A stretch of DNA of 64,000 bases from Shimia sp. R10_1 (GCF_017744095.1 NZ_JAGHQX010000002.1:310001-374000); one strand, 5' to 3'. Positions 17,783 to 27,156 are shown, counted from the first letter of the stretch. The notes: generated by a model from the letters alone, not told the origin. Program-made: numbers and translations.

Positions 17783-19372
17783 TTAGGCCGCTGCCCACTC
17801 TTCGTCATCATCATCTTCAAACAAGATGGCTTCTTCAAAGGCTTCCTCAACCGCTTCCGCCACACGGAACCCGGACAACCCATCCACCAGACGATCCACC
17901 GCCATATCAAGGCTGGAGGTCGCCGCAGAGGCTTCTTCAGACCGCGCAGCATTGGCCTGCGTCTCAGAGCCAATCGTTTGCATGCTGTCGCGGATTTGAG
18001 CCACCGATTGCGCTTGCTTGTCAGAGATCTCGGAAATCTCGGCAATATTGGTGCGCACTTCGCTCACATCGCCCAAAATGGTCTCCAGCGCCTCACCAAC
18101 TTCACGCACCAGCGACACGCCGCTGGACACATGCCCGTTGCTTTGGCTGATCAGCCCATTGATGTTTTGCGCAGCTTCAGCCGACCGGTGCGCCAGCTCG
18201 CGCACCTCCGAGGCCACGATCGCAAACCCTGCGCCCGCTTCCCCGGCCCGCGCCGCCTCTACCCCGGCGTTCAGCGCCAAAAGGTTGGTCTGGAACGCAA
18301 TGTCCTCAATCAGCGCCACAACCGTGTCAATCTGTGCCGAGCTCGCTTCGATTTCATCCATTGTGCTGACAGCTTTGCGCACAACTTCAGTGCCTTCGCG
18401 GGTCAGCTTTGTTGTGTTGTCAAACCGGTGTTGGGTATCGACAGCTTTATCAACTGCGCCCTTCATGGCATCCGCGATCTGCTCAACAGCCTCAGTGACA
18501 TGCTGCAGCTCACCCGCTTGTTTTTCCGTGCTGTGCGCCACATTCAAAGACACTTCACGCAGTTCGCGGCTGTCTGTTTCGATCTGATTAGAAATCGTGG
18601 TCACGGAGCTGACAATGCCACTCAGCGACGTCACCGACGCATTGAAGCTTTTGCGCAGATCCTCATAGCTGTCCTCAAACGGAGTATGCACATAAGCGTC
18701 GAGATTGCCTTCAGAGATCAGCGTTAACTTGTCGTGCAGCGTCTCCACCACTTCGGTTTGCACTTTCTCTTTGGTCTCAATGCTGGCCTTTTCCTCGTTC
18801 AGCGTATCCATCAGATCTTGCTGCGCTTGTTGCTCTTTGGCCAGTTCCTGAAGCTGCTTGCGATAGTTGTTCACCGACACAACCAGAATACCAGTCTCTG
18901 CAACCACAATCAGCGCGTGCACAATGGTACGCCCAAGGTTCTCAACCAAATCAACAGACGGGTACACCAAAACTGGGAACAGAAACGTCAACGCCAGATG
19001 GTGAACCGCGACAACACCAGCGGCGGCCAAAATCGCAACCGGACATATCATCACCGTCAAAATCGCCAACATCGCAAAGAACATCATATGAATGTCGAGC
19101 TGCCATGCATGGCCAGCCATAGCGGCAAGCAGCACCATAATTTGGCCAGAGCTTGCAACGGCAACGCTCAAACGCGCAGCCAGATTGCCTTGCAGGCGCA
19201 TCGCATAAACCGACAGGCCAACCAGCACCGCCGAGGCGCCGCCAAGCGCTACAAAATTGCCGCCGCGCAGAATTGCGACGCCAAACGCCAACGCACCCAA
19301 GAGTGCTGTGACAATTGCGACGACTTTCACACCAGTCTGATGTGATTGGGTAAGTTTGGGATGTTCAATCAT
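17783..19372 (-). CDS. methyl-accepting chemotaxis protein with a multi-helix membrane sensor
   Basis: The 529-residue receptor has no periplasmic domain. About six closely spaced hydrophobic helices fill residues 15-165, with a conserved-looking His-containing stretch (GHAWQLDIHMMFFAML, then VVAVHHLAL). A coiled segment, a HAMP-like part (LTLISEGNLDAYV) and the signalling hairpin (DIAFQTNLLALNAGVEAARA) follow. It ends in an acidic run and EWAAA. Sensors embedded in the membrane with His residues suggest energy or redox sensing or a membrane-soluble ligand; this is inference. The ATG overlaps the TGA of the small gene upstream (ATGA), so the pair is one translation unit. Confidence 0.92.
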   Translation of the reverse strand: MIEHPKLTQSHQTGVKVVAIVTALLGALAFGVAILRGGNFVALGGASAVLVGLSVYAMRLQGNLAARLSVAVASSGQIMVLLAAMAGHAWQLDIHMMFFAMLAILTVMICPVAILAAAGVVAVHHLALTFLFPVLVYPSVDLVENLGRTIVHALIVVAETGILVVSVNNYRKQLQELAKEQQAQQDLMDTLNEEKASIETKEKVQTEVVETLHDKLTLISEGNLDAYVHTPFEDSYEDLRKSFNASVTSLSGIVSSVTTISNQIETDSRELREVSLNVAHSTEKQAGELQHVTEAVEQIADAMKGAVDKAVDTQHRFDNTTKLTREGTEVVRKAVSTMDEIEASSAQIDTVVALIEDIAFQTNLLALNAGVEAARAGEAGAGFAIVASEVRELAHRSAEAAQNINGLISQSNGHVSSGVSLVREVGEALETILGDVSEVRTNIAEISEISDKQAQSVAQIRDSMQTIGSETQANAARSEEASAATSSLDMAVDRLVDGLSGFRVAEAVEEAFEEAILFEDDDDEEWAAA

Positions 19373-19680
19373 GTTTTCACTCCGCAGAGCCAGGATAGCG
19401 CTTCGCCGTCCAAAATGGCCCATGCCCCGTTTTCCTTAAGTCTGTCTTCAAAATCTTCGACATCAGATGCGCCCATGACCGCCATTGGCGCACGCGAGAC
19501 GCCAATCACCCAGCCACCAGAGGCCTCAACAATGCGGTTCAGATCCGCGCCCGGCGCTGCCACCACCACCACCGGTTCACCCTCTTTCAAAGGCGCGCCC
19601 ACAACTGCCAGAACCGGGGTTACCGTCAGGCAGAAAACGATTCCAAGAATCGCAGGCAGAAATTGGACAGGTCGGGTCAT
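19369..19680 (-). CDS. small exported protein coupled to a chemoreceptor gene
   Basis: The 103-residue product has one hydrophobic N-terminal segment that reads as a signal peptide (LPAILGIVFCLTVTPVLAVV) and a 70-residue soluble part (EGEPVVVVAAPGADLNRIVE, with a single Cys near the end in WLCGVKT). No family is recognised. I took the ATG at 19680 because the DNA upstream is AT-rich and non-coding in character; an ATG at 19743 in the same frame is an alternative. Its stop overlaps the chemoreceptor start, so a role in sensing or receptor assembly is plausible. Confidence 0.6.
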   Translation of the reverse strand: MTRPVQFLPAILGIVFCLTVTPVLAVVGAPLKEGEPVVVVAAPGADLNRIVEASGGWVIGVSRAPMAVMGASDVEDFEDRLKENGAWAILDGEALSWLCGVKT

Positions 19681-19810
19681 TGGTCCATCTGCACGCAAAA
19701 TAATTGCCACCAAATTAATCGATGCCAGCAAGCGCAGAAACAAACGCCTAAGAATTTATTGGTTTTCACAGAGGAAAAAGTGCGGCTAGAGCAAATCAAT
19801 CAAGCAAAGA

Positions 19811-19841
19811 AAAAGGCGCCGCGCATATCGCACGACGCCTT
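19811..19841 (-). terminator. terminator of the peroxiredoxin gene
   Basis: On the minus strand AAGGCG pairs with CGCCTT, with an inner GCG/CGC extension, followed by TTTTTCTTT. It lies about 55 bases after the peroxiredoxin stop. Confidence 0.85.
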
Positions 19842-19894
19842 CTCATTTGATTGTTTGTATGCCGTAGCACCGTCAGCGTACGGGCCTCCCTTAA

Positions 19895-20548
19895 TTAACC
19901 TGGCAACTTAGTGGTGCGCAGATAAGGGAAATGGGTGGTGAACTCCCCATATTTGGCAGTCGCATCCGCATCGCTCACGGCCACTGGAATGACCACATCA
20001 CCACCCGGTGTCCAGTTTGCCGGCGTCGCAATGTTTTCCTTCGCCGCGGTCTGCAATGCCTCAAGCGCCCGCAGAATCTCTGCAAAATTGCGCCCCACAT
20101 TCATCGGGTAGGTCATTGACAGCTTCAGCTGCTTGTCAGGCCCGATGATAAAAACAGAACGTACAGTGGCACTGTCAGCAGGCGTGCGCCCATCTGGCAA
20201 ATAGGCTTCTGCTGGCAACATATCGAAGGCTTTGGACACCTCTAGCCCCTCATCTGCGATGATCGGAAATCCAGCATCCGCACCGCCATAGCTCTCAATG
20301 TCCTTCTTCCAGCCCTTGTGGTCTTCGACACCATCAACGGAAACACCCAACACTTTGGTGCCACGCTTGGCCCATTCATCTGCCAATTGCGCCACTGCAC
20401 CAAATTCAGTCGTGCAAACCGGCGTAAAGTCTTTGGGGTGCGAAAACAGGATCGCCCAGCTGTCACCTATCCAATCATGAAACGTAATCGTGCCCTGATC
20501 CGTTTCTGCCGTGAAATTTGGCACAGTATCATTAATTCTAAGGCCCAT
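19895..20548 (-). CDS. 1-Cys peroxiredoxin (Prx6 type)
   Basis: The 217-residue enzyme reduces hydrogen peroxide and organic peroxides. The thioredoxin-like fold with PKDFTPVCTTEFG carries the peroxidatic Cys45; no resolving Cys is visible in the rest of the chain, which defines the 1-Cys class, and the C-terminal extension (NWTPGGDVVIPVAVSD) is that of Prx6-type proteins. The ATG at 20548 has GGGAG six bases upstream, preferable to a longer frame. It is divergent from an aldehyde dehydrogenase gene. Confidence 0.95.
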   Translation of the reverse strand: MGLRINDTVPNFTAETDQGTITFHDWIGDSWAILFSHPKDFTPVCTTEFGAVAQLADEWAKRGTKVLGVSVDGVEDHKGWKKDIESYGGADAGFPIIADEGLEVSKAFDMLPAEAYLPDGRTPADSATVRSVFIIGPDKQLKLSMTYPMNVGRNFAEILRALEALQTAAKENIATPANWTPGGDVVIPVAVSDADATAKYGEFTTHFPYLRTTKLPG

Positions 20549-20806
20549 CTGAATCTCCCTATTCGCGGGTCTGTCTGTCAGCGGCAAATGTTGTCGCAGT
20601 ATAAAAACACCTCGTAGGAAATGGCCGCTCAGAATAGGCCTTTCCATCCGCAGGCAGGCACAGACTACATCACCAGCTTCTAAGCACCACCCCTTTTGGG
20701 ATCAGGATATATCCAAAATAACCCGGCGTCCGATTGCACGTACACACTCTTGCACAGCCCGGATGTCGCGGGCAGAGTGCCCGCAAGGATCGATAGGGAG
20801 GGAACC
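20549..20806. other. divergent promoter region, peroxiredoxin and aldehyde dehydrogenase
   Basis: The 258-bp gap separates two divergent genes and must hold both promoters. No strong dyad or canonical -35/-10 pair stands out by eye. Confidence 0.4.
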
Positions 20807-22234
20807 ATGATCGATAAACGCCAATTCTACATCAACGGCCAATGGGTTAATCCCGTGACTGCCAATGACCTCACTGTCATCGACCCATCCACCGAAGAGC
20901 CCTGCGCGGTGATTTCTCTCGGTGATCAGGCAGATACAGACGCCGCCGTGGCCGCGGCACGTGCCGCCTTCCCCGCCTGGGCGGACACTCCACTGGAAGA
21001 GCGTGTGGCACTGGTCAAGAAACTGCGCGAGATCTACGTCGCCCGCCGTGCAGACATGGCCGAGGCCATCCGTGCAGAAATGGGCGCGCCGCTTGATCTG
21101 GCCAGCAACAACCAATGGGGCGCCGGAGTCTGGCATCTGGATGGTTTCCTTGAAGCGCTGGAAAACTTCGAATTTGAATACGCCATGGGCGCAGATCGCA
21201 TGCGCAAAGAACCCATCGGCGTCTGCGGCATGATCACCCCGTGGAACTGGCCCATGAATCAGGTCTTCCTGAAAGCGATCCCTGCGCTTCTGGTGGGCTG
21301 CACCATGGTGCTGAAACCGTCTGAAATCGCGCCGCTCTCCTCCATCGTCTTTGCCGAAATGATGGACGAGGCAGGCTTCCCGGCGGGTGTGTTCAACATG
21401 GTCAACGGCGATGGCGTCGGCGTCGGCAGCCAGCTCTCATCCCACCCGGATGTGGATATGATCAGCTTCACCGGCTCCACCCGCGCAGGCATCGCCATCT
21501 CCAAAGCCGCCGCCGACACCCTCAAACGTGTCAGCCTGGAACTCGGAGGCAAAGGTGCCAACATCATCTTTGCGGATGCGGATGAAAAGGCCGTCAAACG
21601 CGGCGTGATCCACTGCATGCAAAACTCCGGCCAGTCGTGCAACGCGCCCACCCGCATGATGGTGGAAAGCAGCGCCTATGCCGCCGCCGTGGAACAGGCC
21701 AAAGCCGCCGCCGAAGCGGTGCAGGTCGGTGCCACAACTGAGTCAGGCCGCCACATCGGCCCAGTGGTCTCTGAGGTGCAGTTCAACAAGATTCAGGGCC
21801 TGATCGAGATCGGCATCAAAGAGGGCGCAACCCTCGTGGCCGGTGGCCTTGGCCGCCCAGAAGGCATGAACAAAGGCTACTACGTGCGCCCCACCGTCTT
21901 TGCCGATGTCACGCCAGACATGACCATCTACCGCGAAGAGATCTTCGGCCCGGTGCTCGCTATCTCCCCATTTGACAGCGAGGCGCAGGCGGTTCAGATG
22001 GCCAACGACACCGTCTATGGCCTCACCAACTACATCCAGACGCAGGATGACGACAAACGCCTGCGTGTCGCCCGTCAGGTGCGCTCCGGTATGGTGGAAA
22101 CCAACGGCGTGGGCCGCGTCAACGGCTCCCCCTTTGGCGGCTACGGCCAATCTGGCAATGGCCGCGAAGGCGGCGGCTGGGGTCTGGAGGAATTCTGCGA
22201 AACCAAGGCGATTTCCGGCGTGCCTATGGCCTAA
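20807..22234 (+). CDS. NAD(P)-dependent aldehyde dehydrogenase
   Basis: The 475-residue enzyme oxidises an aldehyde to the acid. Hallmarks are TPWNWPMNQ, the cofactor motif FTGSTRAG, the general-base region LELGGKGANII and the catalytic Cys near residue 277 in NSGQSCNAPTRM. AGGGAGGG precedes the ATG at 20807; a longer in-frame extension has no such site. The natural aldehyde is not evident from context. A strong bidirectional terminator separates it from the convergent helicase. Confidence 0.93.
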   Translation: MIDKRQFYINGQWVNPVTANDLTVIDPSTEEPCAVISLGDQADTDAAVAAARAAFPAWADTPLEERVALVKKLREIYVARRADMAEAIRAEMGAPLDLASNNQWGAGVWHLDGFLEALENFEFEYAMGADRMRKEPIGVCGMITPWNWPMNQVFLKAIPALLVGCTMVLKPSEIAPLSSIVFAEMMDEAGFPAGVFNMVNGDGVGVGSQLSSHPDVDMISFTGSTRAGIAISKAAADTLKRVSLELGGKGANIIFADADEKAVKRGVIHCMQNSGQSCNAPTRMMVESSAYAAAVEQAKAAAEAVQVGATTESGRHIGPVVSEVQFNKIQGLIEIGIKEGATLVAGGLGRPEGMNKGYYVRPTVFADVTPDMTIYREEIFGPVLAISPFDSEAQAVQMANDTVYGLTNYIQTQDDDKRLRVARQVRSGMVETNGVGRVNGSPFGGYGQSGNGREGGGWGLEEFCETKAISGVPMA

Positions 22235-22254
22235 CCGGGACGCTCCATCAAAAC

Positions 22255-22287
22255 AAAAGGCCGCAGCACACCGCTGCGGCCTTTTTT
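22255..22287. terminator. bidirectional terminator, aldehyde dehydrogenase and helicase
   Basis: AAAAGGCCGCAGC and GCTGCGGCCTTTT form a thirteen-base perfect stem around ACACC, flanked by A and T runs. It serves both convergent genes. Confidence 0.93.
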
Positions 22288-22300
22288 GTTTATGCTGTAT

Positions 22301-23632
22301 TTATGCCGCTGGCTTGCGCGAGCGATTGCGCCGCCGACGCGGGCGACCGCCACCCGGCTTGTCATTGCCATTGGCTGCGCTCTTTGGCTGACCGCCACCG
22401 GACTTCGCAGCACCACCGGGCTTTCCGCCGCCGGGTTTGCCGCCACCACGCTTACGCCCGCCGCCACCGGAGCGTGGCCCGGTGCCGTATTCTTTCTTCA
22501 TCTCCCGAAGTTCATCGGTAGGGCGGTCAAACTTGCGCCCGATCAGCTTTTCGATGTCCTTCAGATAATCCCGCTCATCCAGCGCACAGAAGGAAATCGC
22601 GCGCCCATCACGGCCCGCCCGCGCGGTGCGGCCAATCCGGTGCACATAGCTTTCAGCCACATTGGGCAGGTCAAAGTTAATCACCAGCGAAATCACCGGA
22701 ATATCAATCCCACGTGCCGCCACATCAGTGGCCACCAACACAGTGATCTCACCATCGCGAAACGCCTTAATCGCGCGGTCCCGCTGCCCCTGGCTCTTGT
22801 TGCCGTGGATCGAAGCCGCGTTGAACCCGTCAGCGACAAGCTGCTTCATCATCCGCTCCGCACCATGTTTGGTGCGGGAGAAAATCAGCGTGCTCTCGCC
22901 CATGTTCTCCGACAAGATCTCCCGCAGGCGCACACGTTTTTCGCCCTTTTCCAGATACTCCACGCTCTGCGTGATCTTATCCGCGGTCTTACCCGGAGGC
23001 GCGATCTCCACCCGTTTGGGCTTGGTCAGATAACTCTGGCTCAGTTCTTCCATCTGCTTGGGCATGGTGGCCGAAAACAGCATGGTCTGGCGCGGCGTGC
23101 CCAGATGCGGCGCAATTTTACGCAAGGCATGGATAAAGCCCATGTCCAGCATCTGATCCGCCTCATCCAGCACCAAGTTGGTAACAGTGGACAGGTTGAT
23201 TTCCTTGCGGTCCAGCAGATCAATCAGCCGCCCCGGTGTGGCCACCAGAATATCGGTGCCGCGCGACAGCATCGCAATCTGGCGGTTGATCGACTGGCCG
23301 CCCACCACAGTCATCACCTTCATCGGTGTGCCCTGCACCAGCGGGCGCAGGTTGTCGGCGATCTGATTGACCAGCTCGCGCGTCGGGGCCAGCACCAGCG
23401 CTTTCACGGATTTCGGCAAAGGCTTGCCCGGCTGTTCCAGCAGACGGTCCATCATCGGCAAACCAAAGGCCAGCGATTTCCCGGTGCCTGTCTGTGCGAG
23501 GCCAAGAATGTCATGTCCTTCAAGCGCCAGCGGTATGGCCTTGGCCTGAATCGGTGTCGGGGCGTCAAAGCCGTGTTTCTTCAACCCTTTGAGCAGGGTG
23601 GATGACAGGCCCAGATCTTCAAATTGCGCCAC
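22301..23632 (-). CDS. DEAD-box RNA helicase, RhlE-like
   Basis: The 443-residue helicase has the Q motif (FDAPTPIQAKAIP), Walker A AQTGTGKS, DEAD in LDEADQMLD, the SAT motif and HRIGRTARAG. The tail from about residue 375 is Gly/Lys/Arg-rich with repeated GGGKPGG, a usual RNA-contact tail in RhlE proteins. I set the start to GTG at 23632: AAAGGA lies six bases before it, and the in-frame ATG further out lacks a site and would place that AAAGGA inside the gene. Likely roles are ribosome assembly and RNA turnover. Confidence 0.94.
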   Translation of the reverse strand: MAQFEDLGLSSTLLKGLKKHGFDAPTPIQAKAIPLALEGHDILGLAQTGTGKSLAFGLPMMDRLLEQPGKPLPKSVKALVLAPTRELVNQIADNLRPLVQGTPMKVMTVVGGQSINRQIAMLSRGTDILVATPGRLIDLLDRKEINLSTVTNLVLDEADQMLDMGFIHALRKIAPHLGTPRQTMLFSATMPKQMEELSQSYLTKPKRVEIAPPGKTADKITQSVEYLEKGEKRVRLREILSENMGESTLIFSRTKHGAERMMKQLVADGFNAASIHGNKSQGQRDRAIKAFRDGEITVLVATDVAARGIDIPVISLVINFDLPNVAESYVHRIGRTARAGRDGRAISFCALDERDYLKDIEKLIGRKFDRPTDELREMKKEYGTGPRSGGGGRKRGGGKPGGGKPGGAAKSGGGQPKSAANGNDKPGGGRPRRRRNRSRKPAA

Positions 23633-23856
23633 AATATGTCCTTTCAACCGCACGCATCACGCACGGCAAACAGCGGTGCCGGCGGCATCCGCTCAGAGGT
23701 TTGACAGCACCGCCATTGCACAGACCCATTCTGCGCCAACCCGGCCTATCCGTCAGAACCCTGCGTGATGGGAACGAAAGCGTCGTTGATGCGCCTGTCC
23801 GCCCTCTTGGGGGCGCGGCGCGGCCTGCTCACGCGGCTGCGCAACGACGCGCCTCA

Positions 23857-23882
23857 CATATAGTGTGTGCGTAGAATGTCAA
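23857..23882 (-). promoter_or_regulatory. possible helicase promoter elements
   Basis: Leftward, TTGACA (23877-23882) and TATATG (23857-23862) both match consensus boxes, but the spacer is only 14 bases, so their use together is doubtful. The rest of the 260-bp gap up to the tdh stop shows nothing else. Confidence 0.25.
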
Positions 23883-23892
23883 TATCCTTGCC

Positions 23893-24936
23893 CTATCGCC
23901 AATCCAGAACCACCTTGCCTGACTTGCCGGATTTCATCGCCGCGAACCCGGCTTTGAAATCCCCCACCGGCATCTCATGGGTGATCACCCGGCTGACATC
24001 GAGACCATTCTGCAACATCGCGATCATCTTGTACCAGGTCTCAAACATCTCCCGGCCATAGACACCTTTGAGGGTGATCGCCTTAAAGACAATCCGGCTC
24101 CAGTCCACAGGCGACTGCCCCGGCGGAATGCCCAACAGGGCAATCTTGCCGCCCATCACCAGCGCCTCCACCATCTGATCCAGCGCCACCTGCGCGCCGC
24201 TCATCTCAAGCCCCACGTCAAAGCCTTCCTTCAGGCCCAGCCCGTGCATCACATCATTGAGATCTTCCTGCGCCACATTCACCGCGCGTGCGTTGGGCAC
24301 CACATGTTCCGCCAGCGCGAGCCGATCCGGGTTGATATCCGTGATCACCACATGGCGCGCACCCGCATGTTTGGCCACCGCAGCCGCCATGATCCCGATT
24401 GGCCCCGCGCCTGTGATCAGCACATCCTCCCCCAACAGATCAAAGCTCAGCGCCGTGTGCACCGCATTGCCCAGAGGGTCCAGAATCGCGCCGATCTCAT
24501 CGGGGATATCATCGGGCAAAGGCACCACATTAAACGCAGGCAACCGCAGATATTGCGCAAAGGCCCCCTGCACATTCACGCCAATGCCGCGCGTGCCGGG
24601 ATCAAGGTGAAACTTCCCCGCCCGCGCCTGACGGCTCTCATGGCCGATGATATGGCCTTCCCCCGAACAGCGCTGGCCGATCTCCAGCCCCTCAACCCGC
24701 CGCCCGATCTCCACGATCTCACCTGCAAACTCATGGCCCGTGATCATCGGCACCGGCACCGTGGCGCTGGCCCAGTCATCCCAGTTCCAGATATGAATAT
24801 CCGTCCCACAGATCCCGGTTTTGTTGACCTTGATCAACACCTCATCCGGCCCGATCTCAGGCACTGGCGCTTGCACCATCCACAGCCCCTGCTCAGGGTG
24901 GGATTTCTCAAGCGCAGTCATCGTATTTGGGCGCAT
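23893..24936 (-). CDS. tdh: L-threonine 3-dehydrogenase lacking the structural zinc cysteines
   Basis: The 347-residue medium-chain dehydrogenase oxidises threonine to 2-amino-3-ketobutyrate, which Kbl then splits. Catalytic zinc ligands are present (Cys43 in TGICGTD, His68-Glu69 in TGHEF), and the cofactor motif [18 protein letters not shown] is intact. The segment that in E. coli Tdh holds four structural-zinc cysteines reads [18 protein letters not shown] here and has none. The ATG at 24936 follows GGGAG by seven bases; that site lies in the end of the preceding gene, which suggests translational coupling. Third gene of the kbl unit. Confidence 0.96.
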   Translation of the reverse strand: MRPNTMTALEKSHPEQGLWMVQAPVPEIGPDEVLIKVNKTGICGTDIHIWNWDDWASATVPVPMITGHEFAGEIVEIGRRVEGLEIGQRCSGEGHIIGHESRQARAGKFHLDPGTRGIGVNVQGAFAQYLRLPAFNVVPLPDDIPDEIGAILDPLGNAVHTALSFDLLGEDVLITGAGPIGIMAAAVAKHAGARHVVITDINPDRLALAEHVVPNARAVNVAQEDLNDVMHGLGLKEGFDVGLEMSGAQVALDQMVEALVMGGKIALLGIPPGQSPVDWSRIVFKAITLKGVYGREMFETWYKMIAMLQNGLDVSRVITHEMPVGDFKAGFAAMKSGKSGKVVLDWR

Positions 24937-24940
24937 CTGC

Positions 24941-25891
24941 TCACTCCCACAAATCGGTGGACAGATATTTCAGGCCACTGTCACACATCACAATCGCCAC
25001 ACAGCCGCCTTTTTCCGACCCGCGCAACAGCTCCGCCGCCGCTGCCAGATTGGCCCCTGCAGAAAAGCCTGCGAAAATCCCTTCGCTCTGCGCCAGCAAA
25101 CGCGCGCCCTCGCGCGCGGCGTCCCCCGTCACCGACAGATGCCCCGCCAGCGCAGTGCCGTTCAGATGCACCAGATCGCCCATGGCATAGCCGCCGCCTT
25201 GGATCGGGTGCTCTGCCTGCGTCACGGTTTCGCCCGCAATTGCCCGCGCGCCCTCCGGCTCCACCGCATAACAGCGTACACCTTTGGGGCCGAGATACGC
25301 CGCCGCCCCCGCCAATGTGCCACCAGATCCTGCAAAGTCACAAAAGGCCGTCACCGCCCCGTCAGACTGCGCCCAGATCTCTGGCCCGGTGCCAGTTTCA
25401 TGCGCCTTCGGGTTGCCTTCGTGGCCAAACTGATCTGCGCGAAACGCCCCGCGCTCTTGGGTGATCCGCTGCGCCGCCTCATCCACCATGGCAAGGTCCG
25501 CCCCCGAGACTTCGCCCGGCTTACTGCCCGCGGCCTGCGGCACAATCACCACTTCCGCGCCCAAGGCCCGCATCATCCGCGCCCGCTCCACCGAATTGCC
25601 CGCGCTCATCACCGCAACAAACGGATGCCCCAGAATGCCGCAGACAATCGCCAGTCCGGTCCCCATATTGCCAGAGGTAAGCTCCACCACCGTCTGCCCC
25701 GGCGCAAGCGTGCCATCCTTGCGCGCCATCTCAATGATCGCCTTGGCCGCACGGTCCTTCTTGGAAAACCCCGGCAGCAGGTAATCCAGCTTTGCCACAA
25801 TCCGCCCGTCCAACTCCAGCCGCGCGCAAATCCGGCTCAGCTCCACCAGCGGCGTATCGCCAATCGCCTCAACAACAGAGGGTAAGATCAT
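24941..25891 (-). CDS. cysteine-synthase-like PLP enzyme in the threonine operon
   Basis: The 316-residue fold-type II enzyme resembles cysteine synthase and cystathionine beta-synthase: [12 protein letters not shown] at the N-terminus, the PLP-lysine region [12 protein letters not shown] (usually GSVKDR), the substrate loop TSGNMGTG (usually TSGNTG) and the phosphate-binding GSGGTLAG. The changed PLP and substrate motifs argue against a plain CysK. It overlaps kbl by ATGA and is followed within five bases by tdh. The amino acid it acts on is unknown; serine, threonine or a related beta-substituted residue would fit the neighbours. Confidence 0.85.
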   Translation of the reverse strand: MILPSVVEAIGDTPLVELSRICARLELDGRIVAKLDYLLPGFSKKDRAAKAIIEMARKDGTLAPGQTVVELTSGNMGTGLAIVCGILGHPFVAVMSAGNSVERARMMRALGAEVVIVPQAAGSKPGEVSGADLAMVDEAAQRITQERGAFRADQFGHEGNPKAHETGTGPEIWAQSDGAVTAFCDFAGSGGTLAGAAAYLGPKGVRCYAVEPEGARAIAGETVTQAEHPIQGGGYAMGDLVHLNGTALAGHLSVTGDAAREGARLLAQSEGIFAGFSAGANLAAAAELLRGSEKGGCVAIVMCDSGLKYLSTDLWE

Positions 25892-27075
25892 GTCAAAACT
25901 CCCAGCTCTTTGCCCACTTTGCCAAACGCCGCCAGCGCCCGGTCCAGCTCTTCTTTGCTCAAGGCCGCATTCATCTGCGTGCGAATGCGCGCCTGCCCGC
26001 GTGGCACCACCGGGAAGAAGAAACCAGAGACATAGACCCCCTCCTCAAACAGCCGCGCCGCCATCTCCTGTGCCAGCGTCGCCTCGCCCAGCATCACCGG
26101 AATGATTGGATGCTCACCGGGCAGAATGTCAAAGCCCAGCGCCTCAAGCCCGGCCCGCCAATAAGCCGCATGCTCAAACAGCCGCGCGCGCATCTCCGCA
26201 CCTTCTTCCACCAGCCGCAGCGCTTCGATCCCGGCGGCAACAATGCTCGGCGGCAACGAATTGGAAAACAGGTAGGGCCGCGCCCGCTGCCGCAGCAGGT
26301 CGATCACTGGCTGCGGCCCCGCGATGTAACCGCCGATTGCCCCCCCAAGGGCCTTGCCCAAAGTCCCGGTGAGAATATCCACATCCACGCCAAAATGATC
26401 CGGCGTGCCCGCTCCGTTTGGCCCCATGAACCCGGTCGCATGGCAGTCATCCACCATCACCACCGCGTCATACTCTTTCGCCAGCCGCGTGATCTCCGGC
26501 AGGTTCGCCAGATAGCCATCCATGGAAAACACGCCATCCGTCGCAATCATGACATGGCGCGCACCCTCATTGCGCGCATGTTTCAGCATCCCTTCCAGGT
26601 CATGCATGTCATTGTTGGCGTACCGATAGCGCTTCGCCTTACAAAGCCGGATGCCATCAATGATCGACGCATGGTTCAGACTGTCCGAGACAATCGCATC
26701 CTCCGGCCCCAACAGCGGCTCAAACAGCCCGCCATTGGCATCAAAACAGGCCGCAAACAGGATCGCGTCATCCTTTTTGAGAAACGCCGCCAGCTTCTGC
26801 TCCAGCTCCCGATGAATGTCCTGCGTGCCACAGATGAACCGCACAGAGGCCATGCCAAAGCCGCGTGGTTCCATCGCCCCCTTGGCCGCTTCAATCAGCG
26901 CCGGATTGTCCGCCAGCCCAAGATAGTTGTTGGCACAAAGGTTGATGACCTCGCGCTCTCCAACCGCAATTTCCCCGCCCTGAGGCGAGGTGATCATGCG
27001 TTCCCGCTTCATCATCCCCTCCGCCTCAATGGTTCTGAGCGTGGCGCGGATGTCGTTCAAAAAAGCGTCTGACAT
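25888..27075 (-). CDS. kbl: glycine C-acetyltransferase (2-amino-3-ketobutyrate CoA ligase)
   Basis: The 395-residue PLP enzyme splits 2-amino-3-ketobutyrate with CoA into glycine and acetyl-CoA, the second step of threonine breakdown. Seen are [31 protein letters not shown] and the PLP lysine in GTLGKALGG near residue 240. The ATG at 27075 has GGAGA five bases upstream. It is the first gene of a unit with the cysteine-synthase-like gene and tdh, and two similar dyad sites lie in its leader. Confidence 0.97.
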   Translation of the reverse strand: MSDAFLNDIRATLRTIEAEGMMKRERMITSPQGGEIAVGEREVINLCANNYLGLADNPALIEAAKGAMEPRGFGMASVRFICGTQDIHRELEQKLAAFLKKDDAILFAACFDANGGLFEPLLGPEDAIVSDSLNHASIIDGIRLCKAKRYRYANNDMHDLEGMLKHARNEGARHVMIATDGVFSMDGYLANLPEITRLAKEYDAVVMVDDCHATGFMGPNGAGTPDHFGVDVDILTGTLGKALGGAIGGYIAGPQPVIDLLRQRARPYLFSNSLPPSIVAAGIEALRLVEEGAEMRARLFEHAAYWRAGLEALGFDILPGEHPIIPVMLGEATLAQEMAARLFEEGVYVSGFFFPVVPRGQARIRTQMNAALSKEELDRALAAFGKVGKELGVLT

Positions 27076-27098
27076 GGGAATCTCCATAATGATGGACA

Positions 27099-27117
27099 AT
27101 CATCTATCATAGCGGAT
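27099..27117 (-). promoter_or_regulatory. dyad site 1 upstream of kbl
   Basis: ATCATCTATCATAGCGGAT is an inverted repeat with seven of nine arm positions matching around a central C. It lies 24-42 bp before the kbl ATG and shares ATAGCGGA with a second dyad 36 bp farther out. A good candidate for binding by the cupin-type regulator encoded next upstream. Confidence 0.45.
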
Positions 27118-27137
27118 TTACCTCCGTGAAGAGGAAA

Positions 27138-27156
27138 TTTCACTATAGCGGACAAA
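27138..27156 (-). promoter_or_regulatory. dyad site 2 upstream of kbl
   Basis: TTTCACTATAGCGGACAAA is an imperfect inverted repeat centred on CTATAG and repeats the ATAGCGGA core of the nearer site. XRE-cupin regulators often bind TTTGT-type arms around CTATAG, which this resembles. Confidence 0.45.

Noticed and set aside
23977..25464. Rightward open frame (495 codons) over tdh and the cysteine-synthase-like gene
   Set aside because: Antisense shadow; both leftward genes have full catalytic motifs and good ribosome sites.
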